Origin: Streptomyces antimycoticus
GTDB taxonomy: Bacteria > Actinomycetota > Actinomycetes > Streptomycetales > Streptomycetaceae
DNA: 64,000 bases
Reading direction: 5' to 3'
NCBI RefSeq assembly: GCF_005405925.1
Contig: NZ_BJHV01000001.1
Span: 3,348,001 to 3,412,000, forward strand
The stretch's first letter is position 1. Each line of letters begins with the position of its first letter. A program made the position numbers and the translations under genes. Below, piece after piece: positions 47,474 through 55,783 of this stretch. Below the pieces are notes generated by a model. The model was not told where the DNA came from. It saw nothing but the letters and a program-made list of their open reading frames with translations, and did no database searches.

Positions 47474-48574
47474 CTAGCCACAGCAGTCCGAGTCCAGCCC
47501 CCGCGGCAGCCCCTCGCCGCCGAAGACGGCCGTGGTCGCCTCGTCGCCGCCCAGGGCCGCCACGGCGAGCAGCAGCGACCCAGCCGTCCAGGTGGTGCGC
47601 TCCTCCGGCCAGACCGCGTCGTCCTCGAAGACGTAGCCCGTCCAGTACATCCCGTCCTCGGCCCGCAGCGGCCGCTGGATCCAGCGCAGGATGTCCACCG
47701 CGTGGTCGGACTCCCCCATCGCCCAGAGCGCGAGCGCCAGTTCGCAGCTCTCGCCGCCGGTGACCCAGGGGTTGGGCGAGACACAGCGCACCCCGAGCCC
47801 CGGGACCACGAAGCGGTCCCAGCCCTCCTCGATGCGCTCCTTGGCGGCGGCGCCCGTGAGGGCGCCGCCGAGGACCGGGTAGTACCAGTCCATCGAGTAG
47901 CGGCGCTTGTCGAGGAACCGCTCGGGGTGGTGCCGTATGGCATGGCCGAGCAGCCCCGCCGACAGCTCCCAGTCGGGCTGCGGCTCCTCGCGGTGTTCGG
48001 CGATGGCCAGGGCGCAGCGCAGCGCCTGGTAGACGGAGGAGGAACCGGTCAGCAGGGCGTCGGAGTCGATGGTGCCGTCGGCGCCGCGCCGCCAGCCGAT
48101 CTGGCCGCCGCTCTGCTGCATCCCGAGGACGAACTCGACGGCGGCGAAGACGGTGGGCCAGATCCCGTCGAGGAAGGCGTCGTCGCCGGTGGAGAGGTAG
48201 TGGTGCCAGGCGCCGACCGCGACGTAGGCGCAGAAGTTGCTCTCCCGGCCGCGGTCGGTGGGATCGGCGGCGGCCACGCCGTCCGGGGTGTCGGGGTAGG
48301 CCGCGTACCAGGAGCCGTCGGGGTTCTGGTGCCGGACCAGCCAGTGGTAGGCGGCGGTGGCGCGCTCGTGCTCGCCCGCCGCGTCCAGCGCCATCGCGGC
48401 CTCGATGTGGTCCCAGGGGTCGAGGTGGTGGCCGCGGAACCACGGTATGGCGCCGTCCGCGTGCTGGACGGCGGCGATGCCCTCGACCGTGCTCAGCACC
48501 TGCTCGGGGCTGAGCACCCCAGGCAGCGCGAGCCGTTCGGTGCGGGGGCCGGGGCGCGGTCCGAGCGCCGTCAC
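47474..48574 (-). CDS. Prenyltransferase/squalene-cyclase-like alpha-alpha barrel protein
   Basis: A 366-residue protein with an alpha/alpha-toroid pattern: VQHADGAIPWFRGHHLDPWDH, HWLVRHQNPDGSWYAAYPD, and later GGESCELALALWAMGESD. The QNPDGSW repeat resembles QW motifs of prenyltransferases/terpene cyclases, but the DxDD cyclase motif is not seen, and it could be a glycan-processing protein. It overlaps the methyltransferase stop by 4 bp and follows a GT4 transferase, so it probably acts in the same glycan or glycolipid route. Confidence 0.75.
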   Translation of the reverse strand: MTALGPRPGPRTERLALPGVLSPEQVLSTVEGIAAVQHADGAIPWFRGHHLDPWDHIEAAMALDAAGEHERATAAYHWLVRHQNPDGSWYAAYPDTPDGVAAADPTDRGRESNFCAYVAVGAWHHYLSTGDDAFLDGIWPTVFAAVEFVLGMQQSGGQIGWRRGADGTIDSDALLTGSSSVYQALRCALAIAEHREEPQPDWELSAGLLGHAIRHHPERFLDKRRYSMDWYYPVLGGALTGAAAKERIEEGWDRFVVPGLGVRCVSPNPWVTGGESCELALALWAMGESDHAVDILRWIQRPLRAEDGMYWTGYVFEDDAVWPEERTTWTAGSLLLAVAALGGDEATTAVFGGEGLPRGLDSDCCG

Positions 48575-49314
48575 GCCTGGTCCTCACGCGGGGTGTGGGG
48601 CTTGGTCGCGTACGCCACGAAGCTCTTGCCGACGATCGGGTTCAGCGCGCGCTCGGCGACCCGGGTGGCCAGCGGCTTCTTCATGATGTCCCACACCAGC
48701 AGCTTGTGGTACGCACGCACCGGCAGCGGCGCCTTATCACCGTCCTTGTCGACGCCGAAGGCGCACTTGAGCCACCAGTACGGGCTGTGCAGGGCGTGTG
48801 CGTGATGGGTGCCGTACGGCCGCAGCCCGGCCTCGCGCATCTTCTCCAGCAGCTCATCGGCGCGGTAGATGCGGATATGGCCGCCCTCGACCTCGTGGTA
48901 GGCGTCCGACAGCGCCCAGCAGACCTTCTCGGGGCCGTAGCGCGGCACGGTGACGGCGATCCGGCCGCCGGGCCTGAGCACCCGCACCATCTCGGCGAGC
49001 ACACCCTTGTCGTCGGGTATGTGCTCCATCACCTCGGAGATGATGACCACGTCGAAGCTGTCGTCGGGGAAGGGCAGGGCGAGGGCGTCGCCCTCCATGG
49101 CGGTGGCCGTGGCGCCCGCCGGGGCCTCACCGGCCTCCTTCATGGCGGCGAACCACTTGGCGACCTCGCGTATCTCCTCGCCGTTCTGGTCGAGCGCGAC
49201 GACCTGGGCGCCGCGCCGGTAGCACTCGAAGGCGTGCCGGCCGGCGCCGCAGCCGAGGTCGAGGACGCGATCGCCGGGGGCGAGGGGGAAGCGGGAGAAA
49301 TCGACGGTCAGCAC
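48571..49314 (-). CDS. Class I SAM-dependent methyltransferase
   Basis: A 247-residue Methyltransf_11-type enzyme: DRVLDLGCGAGRHAFECYRRG (motif I), VVALDQNGEEI (acidic end of beta-2), DSFDVVIISEVMEHIPD (motif IV) and VLRPGGRIAVTVP. Overlaps the downstream prenyltransferase-like gene by 4 bp and follows the GT4 gene after 86 bp. In this company it may methylate a sugar or lipid-linked glycan. Confidence 0.88.
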   Translation of the reverse strand: MLTVDFSRFPLAPGDRVLDLGCGAGRHAFECYRRGAQVVALDQNGEEIREVAKWFAAMKEAGEAPAGATATAMEGDALALPFPDDSFDVVIISEVMEHIPDDKGVLAEMVRVLRPGGRIAVTVPRYGPEKVCWALSDAYHEVEGGHIRIYRADELLEKMREAGLRPYGTHHAHALHSPYWWLKCAFGVDKDGDKAPLPVRAYHKLLVWDIMKKPLATRVAERALNPIVGKSFVAYATKPHTPREDQA

Positions 49315-49400
49315 GGGGGTCTGCTTTCGTCCGGCGGGTTCGTGGGGCGGGAGGGGCAGGGGCGGGGCTCAGCGACGGGCGGGAGGGACAGGGAGCGGGC

Positions 49401-50738
49401 TCAGCGGCGCTCGGCGGGCGCGGATACGCCGATGGCCCGGCGGTACTGCTCGACGGTGCCGCGGGCGGCCTGTTCCCAGGTGAAGCGGCGCAGCACCCGT
49501 TCACGGCCCGCGGCGCCCAGCCGCCGTCGGAGGTCGGCGTCGCCCAGCAGCCGGATCAGGGCCGCGGCGAGCGCGTCGGCGTCGCCGGGCGGTACGGCCA
49601 GGCAGGTCTCGCCGTCGGGTCCGGCGACCTCGGGGATCGCGCCGCCGGTGGTGGCGACCAGCGGGGTGCCGGTGGCCATGGCCTCGGCGGCGGGCAGCGA
49701 GAACCCCTCGTACAGCGAGGGCACACAGGCGACCTGGGCACCGCGTACCAGGTCCACCAGTTCGGCGTCGCTGATGCCCTTGACGAACTCGACGGCGTCT
49801 TCCAGTCCGTGGCGCGCCATGGTGGTGGCCACCGGTCCCTCCTGCGGCCGCTTGCCGACGACCACCAGATGGGCCTCGGGGTTCTCGGCGCGGACCTTGG
49901 CGAGCGCCTCGATCAGATACACCAGGCCCTTGAGCGGCACATCCGCGCTCGATGTGGTGACGATGCGCCCGGGGGTCACGGGGACGGCGGGGTCGGGCGA
50001 GAAGAGCCCGGTGTCCGCGCCGATGTGCACCACATGGATCCGGTCCGGCCGCACCCCGAGGTCCTCGACGATCTCCCGGCGGGAGGAGCCGGAGACGGTG
50101 AGCACCGAGGGCAGCCGCCGGGCCACCCGCTTCTGCATCCGGGTGAAGCCGTACCAGCGGCGCACGGAGAACCGGCGCTTCCAGCCGTCGGCGGCGTCCA
50201 GCTCGAGCTGCCGGTCGACGGTGATCGGGTGGTGGATGGTGGTGACCAGCGGGAAGCCGAGCCGGTCCAGGCCCAGCAGCCCGTATCCCAGGGTCTGGTT
50301 GTCGTGGACGACGTCGAACTGGCCGAGGCGCGCGGCGAGATGGCGGCGGGCGCGCAGGCTGAAGGTGAGCGGCTCGGGGAAGCCGCCGGTCCACATGGTG
50401 GAGACCTCCAGGGCGTCGACCCAGTCCCGGTACTCCTCGCGCCGGGGCGTACGGAACGGGTCGGGCTGGCGGTAGAGGTCGAGGCTCGGCAGCTCGGTGA
50501 GGGTGACGCCCTCCTCGGCGTCCAGCACCGGATACGGCTGGGCGCCGATGACCTCGACGGTGTGGCCGAGCCGGGCGAGCTCCCGGGAGAGATGGCGCAC
50601 ATAGACGCCCTGGCCCCCGCAGAATGGATTCCCCTTGTAGCTGAGCAGGGCGATGCGCAGCGGCCGTTCGTCGGTGGCGGTGGGGGGCGCTGCTCGAAGC
50701 GGGTCGGCCCCGGTCTCCTGCGCGGCCTCTGCGGTCAC
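49401..50738 (-). CDS. GT4 family glycosyltransferase
   Basis: A 445-residue GT-B transferase. N-terminal acceptor domain with KGNPFCGGQGVYVRHLSREL and LPSLDLYRQPDPF; C-terminal nucleotide-sugar domain with the retaining-enzyme E-x7-E motif in YEGFSLPAAEAMATGTPLV. First gene of the GT4-methyltransferase-prenyltransferase-like cluster. A KstR-type palindrome lies 54 bp upstream of the ATG, within the promoter region shared with kstR, so steroid-responsive control is possible. Confidence 0.9.
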   Translation of the reverse strand: MTAEAAQETGADPLRAAPPTATDERPLRIALLSYKGNPFCGGQGVYVRHLSRELARLGHTVEVIGAQPYPVLDAEEGVTLTELPSLDLYRQPDPFRTPRREEYRDWVDALEVSTMWTGGFPEPLTFSLRARRHLAARLGQFDVVHDNQTLGYGLLGLDRLGFPLVTTIHHPITVDRQLELDAADGWKRRFSVRRWYGFTRMQKRVARRLPSVLTVSGSSRREIVEDLGVRPDRIHVVHIGADTGLFSPDPAVPVTPGRIVTTSSADVPLKGLVYLIEALAKVRAENPEAHLVVVGKRPQEGPVATTMARHGLEDAVEFVKGISDAELVDLVRGAQVACVPSLYEGFSLPAAEAMATGTPLVATTGGAIPEVAGPDGETCLAVPPGDADALAAALIRLLGDADLRRRLGAAGRERVLRRFTWEQAARGTVEQYRRAIGVSAPAERR

Positions 50739-50791
50739 TCGCGCCCCCTCCTTGGTGCAGTTCAGCGGGAGCGTATCCGCTTCCGTTTATC

Positions 50792-50805
50792 TAGAACAAG
50801 TTTCA
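50792..50805. promoter_or_regulatory. KstR-type operator near the GT4 gene
   Basis: TAGAACAAGTTTCA fits TnnAACnnGTTnnA. It lies in the 430-bp gap 50739-51168 between the GT4 gene and kstR, which has no gene. Confidence 0.65.
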
Positions 50806-51064
50806 CTAGCGCATCCCCTGAGGAGTCACGAAGATACCTGCCCCACCTGGCCGCTCCAGGGCCGGGGCGGGTGATCCCTACCACTCGGTAGCCGGGGCGC
50901 CGGGAAGAAGTTGACGACGGGCGTGCGCACCGGGCGGGCCGCCCGCCGGCCCGGCCGCGAGCGCCACACGAGCGCCGCGCGGCGACAACCCGCCCCAACT
51001 GCCGCGACAGCAACCTGCCTCAACTGCGCGGACACGGGCGCTTCGGGGAGGACCCGCGCTAGCC

Positions 51065-51078
51065 TAGAACGAGTTCCA
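51065..51078. promoter_or_regulatory. KstR-type operator upstream of kstR
   Basis: TAGAACGAGTTCCA fits TnnAACnnGTTnnA, 91 bp before the kstR start, as expected for autoregulation. Confidence 0.75.
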
Positions 51079-51168
51079 GTGACTCGCAGGCTCCGAGCCC
51101 GACCTGCCATCATGCACGACGTCCGCTTGCCGCCGACCCGCACACGCAACACATTCGAAGTGGGACAC

Positions 51169-51783
51169 ATGACCGCAGAAGTCAAGCCAGCCGCCCTGCA
51201 GCTGACCGAGCGACAGGAGGCGCGCCGCCGGCGCATCCTGCACGCCAGCGCCCGGTTGGCCAGCCGAGGCGGCTTCGACGCGGTCCAGATGCGCGAGGTC
51301 GCGGAGAACTCCGGGGTGGCGCTCGGCACCCTCTACCGCTACTTCCCTTCCAAGGTCCATCTGCTGGTCGCGACGATGCAGGACCAGCTGCAGCATATGC
51401 ATGAGACGTTGCGCAAGAGGCCCCCGACCGAGGAGGAGCCGGCCGCCCGGGTCGCCCAGACCCTGATGCGCGCCTTCCGGGCCCTGCAGCGCGAACCCCA
51501 TCTGGCCGACGCGATGGTGCGCGCCCTCACCTTCGCCGACCGGTCGGTCAGCCCGGAGGTGGACACGGTCTCCCGGCTCACCACCGCGATCATCCTGGAC
51601 GCCATGGGCCTGGACGACTCCCCGACGCCCGAGCAGCTCTCGGCGGTCCGCGTCATCGAGCACACCTGGCATTCGGCGCTGATCACCTGGCTCTCGGGGC
51701 GCGCCTCGATCGCCCAGGTCAAGATCGACATCGAGACCGTCTGCCGGCTGATCGACCTCACGGCGCCCGCCCCGGCCCGGTAG
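51169..51783 (+). CDS. kstR: KstR-like TetR repressor of steroid/lipid catabolism
   Basis: A 204-residue TetR protein. HTH region about residues 15-62, with FDAVQMREVAENSGVALGTLYRYFPSKVHLLVATM, close to mycobacterial KstR in the recognition helix and the region after it. KstR represses cholesterol and acyl-CoA catabolic genes and is released by steroid-CoA thioesters. Three sites of the KstR palindrome type occur in the window, one just upstream of this gene. ATG 51169; the ribosome site is weak (GAAGTGGGA). Motif quotes here are short segments of a longer match. The repeated CGTACCGCA units at 51786-51852 follow the stop. Confidence 0.82.
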   Translation: MTAEVKPAALQLTERQEARRRRILHASARLASRGGFDAVQMREVAENSGVALGTLYRYFPSKVHLLVATMQDQLQHMHETLRKRPPTEEEPAARVAQTLMRAFRALQREPHLADAMVRALTFADRSVSPEVDTVSRLTTAIILDAMGLDDSPTPEQLSAVRVIEHTWHSALITWLSGRASIAQVKIDIETVCRLIDLTAPAPAR

Positions 51784-52010
51784 CCAGGCGCACCGCACAT
51801 CAAGGTCGGACGTACCGCATACCCAGGTCGGGCGTACCGCACATCAGGGGCGCATGGGCCAATTCTCGCGCCCCTTCGAGCTTCCGGACATGGTTTGTGC
51901 GCCCTTGCGCCCCCTCTTGGCTCAAATTCCGCGTTCACGCCCTGCCCAATCCCGGTATTCATGAACGGCGCGCGACAGAGCGACAACGGCGCGCGACGAG
52001 AGAACGCATC

Positions 52011-52649
52011 GTGGGGGTGGAGAAGTTCGTGATCAGGTTACTTCTGGTACACGAGTCAGGGCTGCTGAGAACGGCCCTGGCCTCGGTCATAGGGGCCGAA
52101 CCAGACATCGAGGCGGCCGCGTGTGCCTGGCGTGACGCGCGTAGCAGAGCGCGTTCCATGGAGCCACAGGTGTGCGTGGTGGACACGGACTGCCCGGCGG
52201 CCGACAAGGCGGCACGCAAGGGCGAGTGGGGGAAGTTCGTAGCATCCGCCTCTGGGGAGGGCGGGGACTGCGGGCTTCTGGTGCTGGTCAACTCGGAGCG
52301 GCCGGGCCCACTGCGCCGCGCCCATGAGGCCCGGGCACTGGGGTACGTCGACAAGGACGCCCCACCGCAGCGGCTGATCGAGGCCATCCGACGGGTGGCA
52401 CGGAAGGAGCGCTATGTCGATGACGCGCTGGGCTACGGCTTCCTCCAGGCGGCCAAGATCCCGCTGACCGAGCGCGAGCTGGGCGTGCTGTCCCTGGCCG
52501 CCGACGGCGCCTCCATCTCGGAGATCGCCCGTACCCTCCATCTGTCCACCGGGACGATCCGCAACTACCTGGCCGCGATCACCCGGAAGACCGGGGCGCG
52601 CAACCGCGTGGACGCCATACGGATATCCCAGTGCGAGGGATGGGTCTGA
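52011..52649 (+). CDS. Atypical LuxR/NarL-type response regulator
   Basis: About 212 residues. The receiver-like N-terminus has RLLLVHESGLLRTAL where normal receivers have an acidic pair, while VCVVDTDCP keeps an aspartate at the phosphorylation position; LGYVDKDAPPQRLIEAI keeps the conserved Lys. The LuxR helix-turn-helix is clear (LTERELGVLSLAADG; LSTGTIRNYLAAITRKTG). Loss of the acidic pocket suggests it works without phosphorylation. GTG 52011, 52017 and 52029 are all possible starts. No kinase gene is adjacent. It is convergent with the ferredoxin gene. Confidence 0.82.
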   Translation: MGVEKFVIRLLLVHESGLLRTALASVIGAEPDIEAAACAWRDARSRARSMEPQVCVVDTDCPAADKAARKGEWGKFVASASGEGGDCGLLVLVNSERPGPLRRAHEARALGYVDKDAPPQRLIEAIRRVARKERYVDDALGYGFLQAAKIPLTERELGVLSLAADGASISEIARTLHLSTGTIRNYLAAITRKTGARNRVDAIRISQCEGWV

Positions 52650-52677
52650 CCTCTGCCGACCGCGGCTGGGGGAGCCG

Positions 52678-52911
52678 CTACTCGTCAGGGGGAAAGACCT
52701 GTTCACCGGTGTCCGACAGGCGCAGGGCGATGGCCTCGACCGGGCAGCCCTCGGCCGCCGCGAGCACCGCCTCGGAAGCATCGGCCTCCGGCTCGACGGG
52801 ATGCGACTGCCGCGCCCCGTCGAGCCGGAAGCCGCCCGGCGCGGTGCTCACACACATCCCCGAGCCGATGCACACGCCCCGGTCCACCTCGATCCGCCAG
52901 CGGTCTCCCAT
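52678..52911 (-). CDS. P450-type [3Fe-4S] ferredoxin
   Basis: A 77-residue ferredoxin with VCIGSGMCVSTAP (C-x5-C, the spacing of 3Fe-4S P450 partners) and EGCPVEAI supplying the last cysteine. ATG overlaps the aldehyde dehydrogenase stop (TGATG), so it is translated with it. It probably carries electrons to a cytochrome P450; the nearest is encoded at 55784. Confidence 0.9.
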   Translation of the reverse strand: MGDRWRIEVDRGVCIGSGMCVSTAPGGFRLDGARQSHPVEPEADASEAVLAAAEGCPVEAIALRLSDTGEQVFPPDE

Positions 52912-54377
52912 CAGTCCGTCTCCCCGTCCCAGCCCTGGGGCAGGTGGATCATCTTGTGCTCCAGATACGCGGAGAACCCCTCCGGGCCGAACTCCCGGCC
53001 CAGACCGGAGTTCTTGTAGCCGCCGAACGGCCCGAGCATGTCGAGGCTGAAGGTGTTGACCGAGTAGGTGCCGGTGCGGATGCTCCGCGCGAAGTCGATG
53101 CCGTGCCCGACGTCCGCGGTCCACACAGAGCCGGACAGCCCGTAGTCGGAGTCATTGGCGATCCGGGCCGCCTCCTCCTCGTCCCCGTACGGCAGCAGAC
53201 AGATCACCGGCCCGAAGATCTCCTCACGGGCGATCCGCATGCCGTTGCCGACATCGCCGAAGAGCGTGGGCTCCACATACCAGCCGGTGTCCAGGGCCTC
53301 CGGACGGCCGCCACCCGTCAGCACCTTGGCGCCCTCCCGCTGCCCCAGCGCGATGTAGTCCAGCGACCGCTTCTGCTGCCGCCGCGCCACCAGCGGCCCG
53401 ACCTGGGTGGCCGGATCCAGGGGGTCGCCGACGACCAGGGCGGAGGCGGCGGCCGCGAACCGCTCGGCGATCTCGTCGTAGTGGCCACGCGGGGCGAGGA
53501 TCCGGGTCTGGGCCACACACGCCTGGCCGTTGTTCATCCAGGCGTTGGGCACGATCCCGGCGACGGCCGCCTCCAGGTCCGCGTCCGGCAGGATCACCGC
53601 GGCCGACTTGCCGCCCAACTCCAGCGTGACCCGGGTGAGATGGCGCGAGGCGACCTCCATCACCCGCTTGCCGGCCGCGACCGACCCGGTGAACGACACC
53701 TTGTCCACGCCCGGATGGCCAACCAGATACTCGCTGACCTCGCGGTCGGCCGGAAGGATCGACAGCACCCCCTCGGGCAGCCCCGCCTCGGCCGCGATCT
53801 CCGCCAGGATGTAGGAGTCCAGTGGCGTCTCGGGGGACGGTTTGAGGATCACCGAGCACCCCGCGAGCAGCGCGGGCGCCAGCTTCGCGGCCGCCACGAA
53901 CTGCGGCACGTTCCACGGCACCACGGCCGCGACCACCCCGACCGGCTCCCGCCGCACCAGCAGCGGTCCGAGCACCCCGGCCCGCCGCTCCTCGTAGCCG
54001 AAGTCGCGGGCCACGGTGATGGCCGCGTCCCACACCATCATCGCGCCGAGCGCCTGGGCGAGGACGCTCCAAGAGTACGGGGAGCCGTTCTGCGCGCTGA
54101 TGACCCGGGCGATCTCCTCATGGCGTACGGCGATGGCGTCCTTGATCCGGGTGACCACCGCGATCCGCTCGGCCACGTCCATCCGGGGCCAGGGGCCCTC
54201 GTCGAACGCCGTCCGCGCCACCGCGACCGCCCGGTCCACATCGCCGCGCGCGGCGTGCGGCACCCGGCCGATGACCTCCTCGGTATGGGGCGAGACGACC
54301 TCGATGGTGTCCTCGCCCGCCGGGTCGGTCAGCGTGCCGCCGATGAAGAGCTGCCCGTGCTCGATGAGATCGCCCAT
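52911..54377 (-). CDS. NAD(P)-dependent aldehyde dehydrogenase
   Basis: A 488-residue ALDH. VPWNVPQFVAAAKLAPALLAG is the N-terminal signature, FTGSVAAGKRV the cofactor loop, LELGGKSA the general-base glutamate, and NNGQACVAQTRI the catalytic cysteine; EEIFGPV and the terminal GPFGGYKNSGLGRE are also present. Length is typical. ATG at 54375-54377 with GGAGG 6 bp upstream. Oxidises an aldehyde to the acid; cotranscribed with a ferredoxin. In KstR-type clusters such enzymes act on side-chain aldehydes, but the substrate here is unknown. Confidence 0.93.
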   Translation of the reverse strand: MGDLIEHGQLFIGGTLTDPAGEDTIEVVSPHTEEVIGRVPHAARGDVDRAVAVARTAFDEGPWPRMDVAERIAVVTRIKDAIAVRHEEIARVISAQNGSPYSWSVLAQALGAMMVWDAAITVARDFGYEERRAGVLGPLLVRREPVGVVAAVVPWNVPQFVAAAKLAPALLAGCSVILKPSPETPLDSYILAEIAAEAGLPEGVLSILPADREVSEYLVGHPGVDKVSFTGSVAAGKRVMEVASRHLTRVTLELGGKSAAVILPDADLEAAVAGIVPNAWMNNGQACVAQTRILAPRGHYDEIAERFAAAASALVVGDPLDPATQVGPLVARRQQKRSLDYIALGQREGAKVLTGGGRPEALDTGWYVEPTLFGDVGNGMRIAREEIFGPVICLLPYGDEEEAARIANDSDYGLSGSVWTADVGHGIDFARSIRTGTYSVNTFSLDMLGPFGGYKNSGLGREFGPEGFSAYLEHKMIHLPQGWDGETD

Positions 54378-54463
54378 CGTTTGCCTCCGGCCGATGACTG
54401 AGGGGTACGTCCGGCTGGCCCGCGCCCGGGGCCGCCGACAGCAGGCCCGCACTCAGGGCCGCC

Positions 54464-54570
54464 ACCAGCTCGCCCGATCGCGGGACCGCCAATAGCCCGC
54501 CCGATCGCGGACCGCCACTGGCCCGCCCGATCCGGGGCCGACAGCTCGCCCGAACCCGGGGCCGCCAATA
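54464..54570. repeat. 23-27-bp imperfect tandem repeat, four copies
   Basis: Units such as CGCCCGATCGCGGACCGCCA start near 54471, 54498, 54524 and 54547. They occupy the divergent region upstream of the aldehyde dehydrogenase and may affect its transcript. Confidence 0.75.
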
Positions 54571-54585
54571 TCTGACGCTGCATCA

Positions 54586-54601
54586 GAACTGATACCAGTT
54601 C
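54586..54601. promoter_or_regulatory. Palindromic operator between ALDH and MBL genes
   Basis: GAACTGATACCAGTTC is a perfect inverted repeat (GAACTG-ATAC-CAGTTC) 43 bp before the MBL gene start. Half-sites resemble KstR sites but the spacing is wider, so a different TetR-type regulator is more likely. Confidence 0.55.
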
Positions 54602-54644
54602 CAGCTATAGTGAGCAATGCTTGTGTCGAGGAGAGGGGGAGCCG

Positions 54645-55697
54645 ATGGCGCAGGTGACGCGGGTGACCGAGCACGGCGGCGGGGTGTGGAGCATCCCGGT
54701 CCCGATCCCCGACAATCCGCTCGGGCACACCCTGGTCCACCTTCTCGACACCGACCGCGGCCCGGTCCTGATCGACACCGGCTGGGACGACCCCACGGCC
54801 TGGGACACCCTCACCGCCGGGCTCGCCGCCTGCGGCACCTCCGTCGCCGATGTCCACGGCGTCCTCGTCACCCATCACCACCCCGACCACCACGGGCTGT
54901 CCGGCCAGGTGCGGGAGGCGTCCGGGGCGTGGATCGCGATGCACGCCGCCGACGCCCAGGTCGTCCGGCGCACCCGCGAGGCCGAGCCCTCCCGCTGGCT
55001 CCTCTACCTGGAGGAGAAGCTCAGCGCGGCCGGGGCGCCCGAGGAGCATCTGGCCCCGCTGCGTGCCAGCCGCGCGGCCGGCCGCGCGGGCCTCCCGGGG
55101 CAGCGGCCCGCCCTCCCCGACCGCGAGATCGTCCCCGGTGAACTCCTCGATCTGCCCGGCCGCCGGCTGCGCGCCGTCTGGACCCCCGGCCACACCCCCG
55201 GCCATGTCTGCCTCCACCTCGAAGAGGCCCACCCGGCGGCCGGCGAGGGCATGCCCGGCCATGGCCGCCTGTTCTCCGGTGACCATCTGCTGCCCGAGAT
55301 CACCCCCCATATCGGGCTCTACGAGGACCCCGACGACACGACCGTCATCGACCCCCTCGGCGACTATCTCGACTCCCTCGAACGCGTCGCCGCCCTCGCC
55401 CCGGCCGAGGTGCTCCCGGCCCATCAGTACGCCTTCACCGACGCCCCGGCGCGGGTGCGCGCGCTGCTGAGCCACCACGAGGAGCGGCTGGCCGGGCTGC
55501 TGACCCTGCTCACCACCCCGCTCACCCCGTGGCAGCTCGCCGAATCCATGGAGTGGAACCGCCCCTGGGCGCAGATCCCCTACGGCTCCCGCAACATCGC
55601 GGTCTCGGAGGCGGAGGCGCATCTGCGCCGGCTGGTGAAGCTGGGCAGGGCCGAAGCGGTACCGGGCAGCAATCCCGTGATGTACCAAGCGTTTTGA
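54645..55697 (+). CDS. MBL-fold metallo-hydrolase
   Basis: A 350-residue metallo-beta-lactamase-fold hydrolase. Metal ligands are in VTHHHPDHHG (HxHxDH near residue 80), TPGHTPGHVCLHL and FSGDHLLPE; a later His is in LPAHQYAF. A C-terminal winged-helix-like segment (SEAEAHLRRLVKLGRAE) is usual in this subgroup of thioesterase/lactonase-like proteins. ATG 54645 with GAGAGGGGGAG upstream. Divergent from ALDH with a palindrome between; precedes the P450. Substrate unknown. Confidence 0.88.
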   Translation: MAQVTRVTEHGGGVWSIPVPIPDNPLGHTLVHLLDTDRGPVLIDTGWDDPTAWDTLTAGLAACGTSVADVHGVLVTHHHPDHHGLSGQVREASGAWIAMHAADAQVVRRTREAEPSRWLLYLEEKLSAAGAPEEHLAPLRASRAAGRAGLPGQRPALPDREIVPGELLDLPGRRLRAVWTPGHTPGHVCLHLEEAHPAAGEGMPGHGRLFSGDHLLPEITPHIGLYEDPDDTTVIDPLGDYLDSLERVAALAPAEVLPAHQYAFTDAPARVRALLSHHEERLAGLLTLLTTPLTPWQLAESMEWNRPWAQIPYGSRNIAVSEAEAHLRRLVKLGRAEAVPGSNPVMYQAF

Positions 55698-55783
55698 GTG
55701 ACGGATGGGGGGTGCGGGTCGCCCTGACCGGAAGCTAGCCTTACCCGCTCCGGCGCACTCACCCCGTATCAGCAGGAGCATGC

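Noticed and set aside
54586..54601. KstR operator
   Set aside because: The AAC and GTT halves are eight bases apart instead of two, so it does not fit TnnAACnnGTTnnA.
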